From: Pelomonas baiyunensis
GTDB lineage: Bacteria; Pseudomonadota; Gammaproteobacteria; Burkholderiales; Burkholderiaceae_C
Assembly (NCBI RefSeq): GCF_043555935.1
Contig: NZ_JBIGIB010000007.1
Location: 62,001 to 126,000 of the forward strand
Direction of reading: 5' to 3'
Length of the DNA: 64,000 nucleotides
In this document: piece by piece, positions 1 through 8,155 of the stretch
Layout of the letters: every line of letters starts with the position of its first letter
How positions within the stretch are numbered: position 1 is the first letter of the stretch
Made by a program: the position numbers and the translations under genes
Notes under the pieces: generated by a model
What the model saw: only the letters and a program-made list of their open reading frames with translations
Told to the model about the DNA's origin: nothing
Databases searched by the model: none

Positions 1-1336
1 CCACGTCGCCGGGCGGAAAGCTGTCGGGCCAGCTCCAGCCGCGCATCAGCATGTAGGCCGCCGTCCAGGGCCCGATGCCGGGAATCTCGGTCAGTTGCAG
101 CGCGGCGGCCTCGGGCGTGCCCTCGCGCTGGGCGAACGCCAACTGGGGCCAGGCCTGCGCCAGCGCGATGAGGCTGTCGGCCCGGCGGCCGATGATGCCC
201 AGCGAGGCGATGTCGTCACGGCTCGCCGCGGCAATGCGTTCGGGCGTGGGGAACAGCCGCTCGCACCCCGGCGGCGCGGCGGGCAACTCGTCGCCGAACC
301 GCTGCACAAAACGCCCGGCGAGCGTGCGCGCCGCGGCCACCGTCACCTGCTGGCCCAGCACCGCGCGCACGGTCAGCTCGAAACGGTCCAGGCAGCCCGG
401 CAGCCGCTGCCCGGGCACGGCGCCCTCGCCCAAGGCGGCAGCAATCGCCTGCGGGTCGGCATCCAGGTCCAGCCACTGGCGCAAACGGGGCAGCAGCGTG
501 CCCACCGCCGGCCACAGCGTGGGCGACAGCTCCACCGCCACCTCCCCTTGCCGCTTCAAGGTCACGCGCAGCCAGCCGGCGTGCCGCTGGCCGCAGTGCT
601 GCAGCGCCAGGCTGCGGGTCACGCTGCCGGCGTCCACCACCTCCACCCCGGCCACGGCGCGTGGCGCCAGGAAGGCCAGCACGCCGGGAGCGTCATACGG
701 CGGGCGATAGCTCAGGCGCAGCCGCGAGGCTGGGGCGTCCGCCCGCGTGGCATCGGGCCGGCCGGCACGCCGAAGCGCGCTGGGCTGCAACCGGTAATGC
801 GCCAAGAATGCCGCGTTGAACCGCCGCAGGCTCGCAAAACCGGCGGCGTGGGCCACGTCTTGCACCGGGAGCGTGCTGTCGGTCAACAGCGCTTTGGCCA
901 GCAGCAGCCGGCGGGTCTGCAGGTATTGCAGCGGTGCCACGCCATGCTCCGCTTGGAAGATGCGGCGCAGGTGGCGGCTGGTGATGCCCAGGTGCGCGGC
1001 CAGGTCTTCCACGCTGGCCCCGGCATCGTCACAGGCGTCCAGCCACACGGCGGCTTGCTGGGCCAGGGTGCGCGACGCGTCGGCGGTGGACCACGGCAAC
1101 GCGCGCGGCGCCAGCTCGGGCCGGCACTTCAGGCAAGGCCGAAACGCCGCGGCTTCGGCCTGCGCAGCGCTGTCAAAAAACCGGCAGTTCTCACGCCGCG
1201 GCAGCCGCACGCGGCACACGGGCCGGCAATAGATGCCCGTGGAAGTGACGCCCACATACAGGCGCCCGTCAAAGCGCGCATCGCGCGCCTGCAGGGCGGC
1301 GTAGGCGGCATCCGGGGGCAGGGTGTCAGGGCACAT
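1..1336 (-). CDS. alkA: Ada-like regulator / DNA-3-methyladenine glycosylase II fusion (AlkA), 3' end cut by window edge
   Basis: I read this frame directly: it is open from the ATG at 1336 to the left edge (about 445 residues), and the C-terminus is missing. It is a three-part DNA alkylation-repair protein. Residues about 20-75 form an Ada zinc domain with four cysteines in the contexts YCRPVCR and PCLKC, known in Ada for metal binding and methyl transfer from phosphotriesters. Next comes an AraC-type helix-turn-helix (SRHLRRIF and LRRFNAAF). The rest is an AlkA domain with a helix-hairpin-helix (PGIGPWTAAY) followed by an aspartate in FPPGD that fits the catalytic Asp of the HhH-GPD family. 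In this family the glycosylase excises N3-alkylpurines, and the N-terminal part probably senses methylation damage. There is no O6-methylguanine transferase domain in the visible part; a neighbouring ogt/ada gene could lie beyond the edge. Confidence 0.9.
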   Translation of the reverse strand, partial: MCPDTLPPDAAYAALQARDARFDGRLYVGVTSTGIYCRPVCRVRLPRRENCRFFDSAAQAEAAAFRPCLKCRPELAPRALPWSTADASRTLAQQAAVWLDACDDAGASVEDLAAHLGITSRHLRRIFQAEHGVAPLQYLQTRRLLLAKALLTDSTLPVQDVAHAAGFASLRRFNAAFLAHYRLQPSALRRAGRPDATRADAPASRLRLSYRPPYDAPGVLAFLAPRAVAGVEVVDAGSVTRSLALQHCGQRHAGWLRVTLKRQGEVAVELSPTLWPAVGTLLPRLRQWLDLDADPQAIAAALGEGAVPGQRLPGCLDRFELTVRAVLGQQVTVAAARTLAGRFVQRFGDELPAAPPGCERLFPTPERIAAASRDDIASLGIIGRRADSLIALAQAWPQLAFAQREGTPEAAALQLTEIPGIGPWTAAYMLMRGWSWPDSFPPGDV

Positions 1337-1413
1337 GCAGCCAGTCTAGGTGGCGGGGGCGCCCAGAACTGGCAGTTTTCGGACATGCCCCTGGCGCCGG
1401 GGCCGCAGCACCG

Positions 1414-2157
1414 TCACATGGCTTTGAACAGCGCCACGTACGCCCGGCTGACGGGCAGTTCGCGGGCATGGCCGCGCACCCGCACGAACAGGCGGCTTTG
1501 CTCGTCACGGCGCGTGCCGGCCAGGTGGTCGAGGTTGATGATGGTGGACCGGTGCACCTGCCAGAACAGGTCGGGGTCCAGCTGCGCGGCCAGCTCCACG
1601 ATGGGCGTGCGGATCAGGTGCTCTGCCGTGGCGGTTTGCACCACGGTGTACTTGTCGTCTGCATGGAAGAACAGCACGTCGCCGACCGGGATCTGGTGCA
1701 TGAGCTCGCCTTGTGCCGCCCGCACGTAGCGCAGGCGCGCTGGGGCAGCCGCGGCCGGCAGCAGGCGCTTCAGCGTGGCGGCCAACGCGCCGTCGTCCTG
1801 CGCGGGCGCCTCACGCAACCGGGCCACGCAGGCGGCCAGGCGGTCAGCCTTCAGGGGCTTGAGCAGGTAGTCCACCGCACGCGCCTCAAAGGCTTCCACG
1901 GCGTACTGGTCATACGCAGTCACGAACACCACGCGGGTGCTGCCCTCGATGCCCTGCGCCACTTCCAGGCCAGTGAGCCCTGGCATCTGGATGTCCAGAA
2001 ACGCCAGGTCCGGCTCCAGCCGGGCAATGGCCTCGGCAGCTTCCACGCCATTCGCGGCCACCTGCACGATGTCCAGGTCCGGCCAGGCTTGCGCCAGTTG
2101 GGCTTTGAGGTACTGGGCGAGGTGGGGTTCGTCGTCGGCAATCAGCGCAGTGGTCAT
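1414..2157 (-). CDS. LytTR-family response regulator (AlgR/LytR type)
   Basis: This 247-residue cytoplasmic transcription regulator has an N-terminal receiver domain (about 1-120). The acidic pocket is ADDE, the phospho-acceptor is Asp55 in AFLDIQMPG, and the conserved Thr/Lys are in FVTAYD and LLKPL. The C-terminal LytTR DNA-binding domain (about 145-245) contains the family signature HRSTIINLDHL. Its start overlaps the stop of the upstream kinase gene by four bases (ATGA), so the two are translationally coupled and form one two-component system. Targets cannot be read from the sequence. AlgR-type regulators control type IV pili, exopolysaccharide or envelope genes in related bacteria; the adjacent sugar-phosphate and LPS genes are suggestive only. 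Confidence 0.92.
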   Translation of the reverse strand: MTTALIADDEPHLAQYLKAQLAQAWPDLDIVQVAANGVEAAEAIARLEPDLAFLDIQMPGLTGLEVAQGIEGSTRVVFVTAYDQYAVEAFEARAVDYLLKPLKADRLAACVARLREAPAQDDGALAATLKRLLPAAAAPARLRYVRAAQGELMHQIPVGDVLFFHADDKYTVVQTATAEHLIRTPIVELAAQLDPDLFWQVHRSTIINLDHLAGTRRDEQSRLFVRVRGHARELPVSRAYVALFKAM

Positions 2158-3308
2158 GGTGAGGGAGCAGTTGAGGAGGCAGGTGCAGTGACGGAAATCG
2201 GAAATTCAATGCGGGCCGAGGTGCCACCGCCCACCCGGGGTCTGAGCGTGAGGCTGGCGTTGGGGCCGAAGCGGGCTTGCAGCCGGGCGCGGATGTTGCC
2301 CAGCGCCAGGCCGTTGCCGGGGCGACGCTTGGGGGCGTCCAGCCCCTGACCGTCGTCGGCCACTTCCAGATGCAGCCGGCCGTCGGCCGACCAGGCGCGC
2401 ACCTGCACGGTGCCGCCCGCGATTTGCGGCTCCAGGCCGTGGTGGATGGCGTTCTCCACCAACGGCTGCGCCAGCAGCGGCGGCAACTCGACGGCGCGCA
2501 ACTCGGCCGGCAGGTCCAGGTCCACCCGCAGTCGTTCGCCCATGCGCAGCTGCATCAGGCCCAGGTACGCCTCCAGCATGGCGAACTCCTGCGCCAGCGT
2601 GCTGCTGTCGCCGCGCAGCTGGCCCAGGCTGGCGCGCAGGTAGTCGGTGAAGCGTTCCAGCATCAGCTTGGCCCGGTCGGGGTCGAAGTCGATGAGGCTT
2701 TGCACGTTGGCCAGCGTGTTGAACAGGAAGTGCGGCTCGATCTGGCCCTGCAGCAGCTTGAGTTGGGCCTCGGTGATGCGGGCTTGCAAGGCCTCCTGCT
2801 TCCAGCGCGAGCGGTAGCGCAGGCTCATCAGGCAGGTGATCAGGGCTGACACCGTCACGAACTCGCGCCAGAACGCCGGCGCCGTGAGCAGACGCACCAG
2901 GTCGCCTTGCAGCCAGATGCGATCCACCAGCGCCATGCCCACCACCACGCCCACCAGCGAGCACGTGATGGACAACCCCGAGAAGAACACGCCCGAGCGC
3001 CAATCGCGCCACGCGGTGATGGTGTCCAGCCAGCGTTGCGGCGCCAGCTTTTCAAAGCCACGGAACCCGACGAAGAACGAGAACGTGACGCAGGCGCTGA
3101 CCAGCATGTGGCCGGGCAATTCGCCCCGCCACCACACCGGCGTGCCCAGCCGTCCGCTCATCACGCCGTTCACGGTCGCGAAGAACAGCCCGAATCCCAC
3201 CAGCCAAACCAAATAGATCAGGGCTTGAAACTGCCAGCGGCCCGGCCGGTGCTTCATCAGCACGCGCTGGTGGCGCAGGGCCTGGGCGAACTCTTCCTTG
3301 AACGTCAT
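2154..3308 (-). CDS. LytS/AlgZ-type sensor histidine kinase
   Basis: This 384-residue inner-membrane kinase has four hydrophobic stretches at about 27-45, 68-84, 107-128 and 148-162. A cytoplasmic His_kinase domain follows, with the phospho-acceptor His193 in IEPHFLFNTLANV. The ATP-binding domain has an N-box (PLVENAIHHGLE) and a glycine-rich G-box near NGLALGNIRARL. No extracytoplasmic sensor domain of any size is present, so the signal is probably sensed in or near the membrane. It is cotranscribed with the LytTR regulator, its obvious partner, through a four-base overlap. It is divergent from the phosphomannomutase gene with about 135 bases between the starts. Confidence 0.92.
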   Translation of the reverse strand: MTFKEEFAQALRHQRVLMKHRPGRWQFQALIYLVWLVGFGLFFATVNGVMSGRLGTPVWWRGELPGHMLVSACVTFSFFVGFRGFEKLAPQRWLDTITAWRDWRSGVFFSGLSITCSLVGVVVGMALVDRIWLQGDLVRLLTAPAFWREFVTVSALITCLMSLRYRSRWKQEALQARITEAQLKLLQGQIEPHFLFNTLANVQSLIDFDPDRAKLMLERFTDYLRASLGQLRGDSSTLAQEFAMLEAYLGLMQLRMGERLRVDLDLPAELRAVELPPLLAQPLVENAIHHGLEPQIAGGTVQVRAWSADGRLHLEVADDGQGLDAPKRRPGNGLALGNIRARLQARFGPNASLTLRPRVGGGTSARIEFPISVTAPASSTAPSP

Positions 3309-3444
3309 GGAGCCGGAGTGTAGGAACGCGCCCCGCCCTGCCCCCGGTTACAGCGACGAATCGACAGCACGGCCGACGAACGAATCGTCAAACCCGCTGC
3401 CTACAATCCGGCCCGCTTTTCAAACCCGACCATTCGAGGCATTC

Positions 3445-4842
3445 ATGCAGGTTCACGCATCCATCTTCAAGGCTTACGACATCCGTGGCGTCGTCGGCCA
3501 GACCTTGAACGAGGAGCTCGCCGAGCATCTGGGCCGCGCCTTCGGCACCGAAGCCAAGGCCGCTGGCGAGAAGGCTGTGGCCGTGGGCCGTGACGGCCGC
3601 CTGTCGGGCCCGGGTCTCGTGGCTGCGCTGGTGCGCGGCCTGAAGTCCACCGGCCTGGACGTGGTGGACATCGGCGCGGTGACCACCCCGATGCTGTACT
3701 ACGTGGCCGCCACGCGCGGCGCGCACGGCTGCAACTCCGGCATCCAGGTGACCGGCAGCCACAACCCCAAGGACTACAACGGCTTCAAGATGGTGCTCAA
3801 GGGCGCCGCCGTGTACGGTGAACAGATCCAGGGCCTGAAGCGCCGCATCGAGGCCGAGGACTACGCCAAGGGCAAGGGCCGCGTGGCCAAGATGGACATC
3901 GGCGCCGAGTACGCCGCCCGCATCGTGGGCGACTGCAAGCTGGCCCGCCCGATGAAGGTGGTGGTGGACAGCGGCAACGGCATCCCCGGTGCGTCGGCCC
4001 CGGCCATCCTGCGGGCGCTGGGCTGCGAGGTCATCGACATCTATTCCAAGGTCGACGGTGACTTCCCCAACCACCATCCCGATCCGTCGCGCCCCGAGAA
4101 CCTGGAAGACCTCAAGCGCATCGTGCACGCCACCGGCGCCGAGCTGGGCCTGGCGTTCGACGGTGACGGCGACCGCCTGGGCATCGTGACCGCCGATGGC
4201 GAAATGATCATGCCCGACCGCCAGATCATGCTGCTGGCCGCCGACATCCTGAAGCGCAACAAGGGCGCGCAGATCATCTTCGACGTCAAGTGCACGCAGC
4301 GCCTGGCCCCGTGGATCAAGAAGCACGGCGGCAAGCCGCTGATGTGGATGACCGGACACTCGCTGGCCAAGGCCAAGCTGAAGGAAACCGGCGCCCCGCT
4401 GGCGGGTGAACTGTCGGGCCACATCTTCTTCAGCGAGCGCTGGTACGGTTTCGACGACGCGATGTACACCGCCGGCCGCATGCTGGAGATCCTGTCGCGC
4501 GCCAAGGACCCGAGCGCCGTGCTCAAGGCCCTGCCCAACAGCTTCAACACGCCGGAAATCAACGTGCCCTGCGCCGAAGGCGAGCACCACGAAGTCGTCA
4601 AGAAGCTCAAGGAGCTGGTGACCCTGGCCGACCTGCCCGGCGCGTTGGAAATCAACACCATCGACGGCATGCGCTTCGAGTACGCCGACGGCTTCGGCCT
4701 GATCCGCCCGTCCAACACCACGCCGGTGCTGGTGCTGCGCTTCGAGGGCCACACGCCCGAGGCGCTGGAGCGCATCCAGCACGACGTGCTGGCGCAACTC
4801 AAGCGTGTGAAGCCCGACGCCACGTTCGCGGCAGGCCACTGA
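3445..4842 (+). CDS. algC: phosphomannomutase/phosphoglucomutase
   Basis: This 465-residue alpha-D-phosphohexomutase interconverts the 6- and 1-phosphates of mannose or glucose, supplying GDP-mannose, UDP-glucose and LPS core precursors. It has the four expected motifs: the phosphoserine loop TGSHNP (Ser105), the magnesium loop DGDGDR, the sugar-specificity loop GELSGH and the phosphate-binding loop RPSNTTP. Length matches Pseudomonas AlgC (about 463). I chose the ATG at 3445 because GAGG lies five bases upstream and homology begins there; the open frame extends further left without family similarity. The stop overlaps the waaA start (TGATG), so the two are probably cotranscribed. The name manB would be equally valid. 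Confidence 0.94.
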   Translation: MQVHASIFKAYDIRGVVGQTLNEELAEHLGRAFGTEAKAAGEKAVAVGRDGRLSGPGLVAALVRGLKSTGLDVVDIGAVTTPMLYYVAATRGAHGCNSGIQVTGSHNPKDYNGFKMVLKGAAVYGEQIQGLKRRIEAEDYAKGKGRVAKMDIGAEYAARIVGDCKLARPMKVVVDSGNGIPGASAPAILRALGCEVIDIYSKVDGDFPNHHPDPSRPENLEDLKRIVHATGAELGLAFDGDGDRLGIVTADGEMIMPDRQIMLLAADILKRNKGAQIIFDVKCTQRLAPWIKKHGGKPLMWMTGHSLAKAKLKETGAPLAGELSGHIFFSERWYGFDDAMYTAGRMLEILSRAKDPSAVLKALPNSFNTPEINVPCAEGEHHEVVKKLKELVTLADLPGALEINTIDGMRFEYADGFGLIRPSNTTPVLVLRFEGHTPEALERIQHDVLAQLKRVKPDATFAAGH

Positions 4843-6125
4843 TGGCGCTCTGGGTCTATGCCGCGCTGCTGCGGCTGCTGACCCCGTTCTACCTGCTGCG
4901 CCTGTGGCGGCGCGGCAAGCAAGAGCCGCTCTACCGGCAGGCGCTGGTTGAGCGGCTTGGCTTTTTCAGCGGCCCCACCGACCCCGGCCGGCTGTGGATT
5001 CACGCCGTATCGCTGGGCGAGACGCGCGCTGCCAGCGCGTTGATTGCTGCGCTGCGGGAGCGAGAGCCGGGGCTGCGCATCCTGCTGACCCAGTCCACCG
5101 CCACTGGGCGCGAGGCCGCGCAGGCCCTGCTGCGCGAGGGCGATGCCCTTGCCTGGCTGCCGTACGACACGCCGGGCGCGGTGCGCCGCTTCCTGCGGCA
5201 CTGGCAGCCGCGGCTCGGCGTGCTGATGGAAACCGAGGTGTGGCCAACGTTGCAGCGCGAGGCCGAGGCGGCGGGCGTCAAGATGGTGCTGGCCAATGCC
5301 CGTTTGTCCGAAAAAAGCCTGCGCCAAGGCCGGCGCTTTGCCGCCCTGCTGCGCCCCGCGGCCCAGCGCATGACGTTGGCGCTGGCCCAGACCGAGGCGG
5401 ACGCCGAGCGCATCCGCGCCATGGGCACGGCGCGCGTGGTGGTGGCAGGCAACCTCAAGTACGACATGGCCGTGGATCCGGCCTTGATCGCGCGCGGCCA
5501 GGCCTGGGCCGCTGCCGTGGGCCGACCGGTGCTGATGCTGGCGGTCAGCCGCGAGGGCGAGGAGCAAACCTTGCTGGACGCCTGGCGGCAGCAGGCCACA
5601 CCCGCCGCCCCACCCGCCGCGAACCGCCCGCTGCTGGCCATCGTGCCGCGCCACCCGCAACGCTTCGACGAGATTGCCGGCCTGATCGAAGCCACCGGGC
5701 TGAAGCTCGCACGGCGCAGTGGCTGGACCGACTTGCCGCAGTCCGAGGCGCTGGCGGCCGATGTTTGGCTGGGCGACTCGATGCGCGAGATGCCGCTGTA
5801 CTACGGCCTGGCGACAGTCGCCTTGCTGGGCGGCAGCTTCGAGCCCCTGGGTGGGCAGAACCTGATTGAAGCTGCAGCCTGCGGCTGCCCGGTGCTGACC
5901 GGGCCGCACACCTTCAATTTCGCGGAAGCCACCGACCTGGCCGTGGCCGCGGGCGCCGCACGCCGTTACGCGTCGCTCGCCGAGGCGATGCAAGCGGGGC
6001 TGGGCTTGTGTGCCAACGCAGGCGACCGCGCCGCCATGGGCCAGCAGGCGCTGGCCTTTTCAGCGGCGCACCGCGGCGCGGCGGGCCGCATGGCAGATGC
6101 TGTGCTGGCGCTGATGCGCGCCTGA
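4842..6125 (+). CDS. waaA: 3-deoxy-D-manno-octulosonic acid (Kdo) transferase
   Basis: This 427-residue protein is the usual length for WaaA/KdtA. It transfers Kdo from CMP-Kdo to lipid IVA, the first step of LPS core assembly, at the cytoplasmic face of the inner membrane. The N-terminal hydrophobic stretch (about 5-20) is the usual anchor. GRLWIHAVSLGET is the glycosyltransferase-30 signature, and the C-terminal half carries the sugar-nucleotide fold with GGSFEPLGGQN and the conserved EAAACGCPVLTGPH. Its start overlaps the stop of the upstream mutase by one base, which makes sense because both act in envelope polysaccharide synthesis. No Kdo kinase or heptosyltransferase gene is adjacent. 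Confidence 0.94.
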   Translation: MALWVYAALLRLLTPFYLLRLWRRGKQEPLYRQALVERLGFFSGPTDPGRLWIHAVSLGETRAASALIAALREREPGLRILLTQSTATGREAAQALLREGDALAWLPYDTPGAVRRFLRHWQPRLGVLMETEVWPTLQREAEAAGVKMVLANARLSEKSLRQGRRFAALLRPAAQRMTLALAQTEADAERIRAMGTARVVVAGNLKYDMAVDPALIARGQAWAAAVGRPVLMLAVSREGEEQTLLDAWRQQATPAAPPAANRPLLAIVPRHPQRFDEIAGLIEATGLKLARRSGWTDLPQSEALAADVWLGDSMREMPLYYGLATVALLGGSFEPLGGQNLIEAAACGCPVLTGPHTFNFAEATDLAVAAGAARRYASLAEAMQAGLGLCANAGDRAAMGQQALAFSAAHRGAAGRMADAVLALMRA

Positions 6126-6137
6126 GCGTCTGAGCGC

Positions 6138-6160
6138 CTGATCGGGTGAACGCCGATCAG
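6138..6160. repeat. 8-bp inverted repeat between convergent waaA and RraB-like genes
   Basis: CTGATCGG and CCGATCAG are separated by seven bases and overlap the stop codon of the leftward gene. There is no T-run on either side, so it is at best a weak or Rho-assisted bidirectional terminator. Confidence 0.35.
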
Positions 6161-6573
6161 CGGGCCGGCACCACGGGGCCCACGTCCATGCCGTCGTAAG
6201 ACGCCACGCCGAACTTGGCCGCCAGCGCCTCCAGCTGCTGGTTGCGCTGGTGCAGCGACTGCGGGGTGTGGGCTTCCACCTTCTCGACATGCAGTCGGTG
6301 CAGCGCTTGCCCCTCAACGGGGCTCAAGGCCACCAGCTTGTAGCCCTGGCTGCGCAGTTCAGCGGACAGGCTGCGCAGCTTGGCGGCGTCGGCATCGAAG
6401 AAGAAATAGCCCCAGAGCAAGGGGCCATCCACGTTCCACGGCGTGCGGGCGCGCATGTTGGCGAACATGGTTTCCAACTGCGCGAGTTCGATGCGCGGCG
6501 CGGGTTCCGCCACGCTCGGCATGGCGGGCCACAGCAGGGCGAGTGACAGGCTCAGGGCAGCAGCTGCTTTCAT
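6157..6573 (-). CDS. exported protein with RraB-like (RNase E inhibitor) fold
   Basis: A 138-residue product. I chose the ATG at 6573 because AGGAGG lies just upstream and a signal peptide follows at once (MKAAAALSLSLALLWP, probable cleavage after SVA or shortly beyond). The mature part looks like the RraB family: WGYFFFDADAAKL, a long charged helix, HVEKVEAHTPQSL, and the terminal YDGMDVGPV that matches the YDG-containing end of RraB. Cytoplasmic RraB binds and inhibits RNase E in E. coli. A secretion signal is inconsistent with that job, so this copy presumably does something else in the periplasm. It is convergent with waaA and not part of the efflux operon, whose last gene ends 60 bases upstream. 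Confidence 0.65.
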   Translation of the reverse strand: MKAAAALSLSLALLWPAMPSVAEPAPRIELAQLETMFANMRARTPWNVDGPLLWGYFFFDADAAKLRSLSAELRSQGYKLVALSPVEGQALHRLHVEKVEAHTPQSLHQRNQQLEALAAKFGVASYDGMDVGPVVPAR

Positions 6574-6632
6574 CGGGAGGGCCTCCTTGCGGGAGCCCGA
6601 GTATTGCAGCCGCACGGCTCGATTCACCGGGC

Positions 6633-8048
6633 TCAACCGCCTGTAGCCGGCGCCCAGCCGCCGCCCAGGGCCTTCACGAGTTGGGCCGTGGCCGCCCACT
6701 GCGCGCCGCGCAGCTGGGCCAAGGCGCGCTCGGTGGCCAACGGGGTGCGCTCGGCCTCGGTCACGTCCAGGTAGCTGACGGCGCCCTTGTCGTACCGGCT
6801 CTTGGCCACGGCCAAGGCCTGGCTGCTGGAGGCCAGGGTGCGGTTCTGGGCGTCCATCGTCGCAGCGCGGCCTTGCAGTTCGGCCAGCGCATCGTCCACC
6901 TCGCGCAGCGCCTGCAGCATGCGACCGCGGAACGCGGCGAGCGACTCTTCCACGGCCGCCTTGCTGGCTGCGAGGTTGGCCTTGTTGCGGCCGCCCTCGA
7001 ACAGCGGCAGCGAAAGGCTGGGGCCGACGTTGTAGAGGCGTGCCGGCGCCGACAGCAGCGAGCCCAGGTCTTCGCTGGAGTAGCCGAAGCTGCCGGTCAG
7101 GCGGATGGACGGGTAGAACGCCGCTTCGGCGATGCCGACCTGCGCCGTGGCCGCGTGCAACTGGGCCAGGCTTTGCGCCAGATCCGGGCGGCGCTGCAGC
7201 AGCTCCGACGGCAGGCCGGCGCGAATGGCGGGCGGCAGCGGCAAGGTGCCCGTGGCCTGCAACTTCAGCTCCGACGCGGGCTGGCCGGTGAGCGCAGCCA
7301 GTTGGTTCATCACCAAAGCCTGGCGGCGCGGCAGGTCGGCCACGTCGGCATCGGCCGCGGCGAGTTCGGCGCGCACGCGCTCCAGGTCTTGCGTGGTGGA
7401 GGCACCCGCATCAAACCGCGTTTGCGCCACGCGGAAGGCCTGGGCCCGGCTGTCGCGCAGGCGTTGCAGCGCGGCGGCTTCATCGGCCAGCGCGCGCCAC
7501 TGCCAGTAGGCGGCCGCCACATCGGCCGTCAGCGCCACGCGGGCGGCCGCAGCGTCCAGCGTCGAGGCGTCCAGCTGCGCTTGGGCCGACTCGGCTTGGC
7601 GCTTCACGCGGCCCCACAGGTCCAGCTCCCAGCCAATGCTGGCCGACAGGCCGAAGGTTTCGCCGTCAAACACCACGGGGTGGCCTTGCAGCACCGGCGT
7701 GGTGGTGGCACGGCCCGAAGTGCGCAGGCCGCCAGCGTTGGCGCCCACGTCCACGCGGGGCAGCTCATCGGCCCGGGTGGCGCCGAACACCGCACGGGCA
7801 CGCTGCACGCGGGCGGCGGCGGCGGCCAGCGTCGGGCTGGCTTGCAGGGCCTGGGCTTGCAGCGCGTTGAGTTGCGCGTCGCCGAACATCAGCCACCAGT
7901 CGCGTTGCAGCTCGGCACCCGCTGTCGCAGCCGGTGCGCGGTAGGCGGCCGGTGCGTTGGCGGCGGGCGCCTGGTAGTTGGGGCCCAACGTCGTGCAGGC
8001 GGCCAGGGCCGCGGAGAGGGTCAGGGTCAGAAGAAACTTGGCATTCAT
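6633..8048 (-). CDS. NodT-family outer-membrane factor lipoprotein (TolC-like)
   Basis: This 471-residue product is the outer-membrane channel of a tripartite efflux pump. The signal peptide ends in the lipobox ALAAC, so Cys18 would be acylated. Two OEP repeats follow, typical of TolC/OprM relatives, with long alanine/glutamine-rich helices and the family motif ELDLWGRVKR near residue 130. The start at 8048 places the lipoprotein signal at the N-terminus; the open frame extends upstream without sense. It is last in the leftward pirin-emrA-emrB-OMF operon, 107 bases after emrB. It works with the EmrA and EmrB partners just upstream to move substrates across the outer membrane. Confidence 0.92.
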   Translation of the reverse strand: MNAKFLLTLTLSAALAACTTLGPNYQAPAANAPAAYRAPAATAGAELQRDWWLMFGDAQLNALQAQALQASPTLAAAAARVQRARAVFGATRADELPRVDVGANAGGLRTSGRATTTPVLQGHPVVFDGETFGLSASIGWELDLWGRVKRQAESAQAQLDASTLDAAAARVALTADVAAAYWQWRALADEAAALQRLRDSRAQAFRVAQTRFDAGASTTQDLERVRAELAAADADVADLPRRQALVMNQLAALTGQPASELKLQATGTLPLPPAIRAGLPSELLQRRPDLAQSLAQLHAATAQVGIAEAAFYPSIRLTGSFGYSSEDLGSLLSAPARLYNVGPSLSLPLFEGGRNKANLAASKAAVEESLAAFRGRMLQALREVDDALAELQGRAATMDAQNRTLASSSQALAVAKSRYDKGAVSYLDVTEAERTPLATERALAQLRGAQWAATAQLVKALGGGWAPATGG

Positions 8049-8155
8049 GTCGATCTCCGAATCAGAGCGTTCGATCCAGCAGGTGCCGCGGAACCGGCTT
8101 CGCCGGCCCGCTGGCAGCGCCCCGCGAGGGGGCACGCACAGCATGTCGGGGGAAG

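Noticed and set aside
3388..4839. 483-residue open frame antisense to the phosphomannomutase gene
   Set aside because: His/Val/Gly-rich shadow without motifs; the plus frame holds every mutase motif.
8090..8110. Small GGC/GCC hairpin between emrB and the outer-membrane factor gene
   Set aside because: Short GC stems are frequent by chance here; no T-run, and the genes look cotranscribed.
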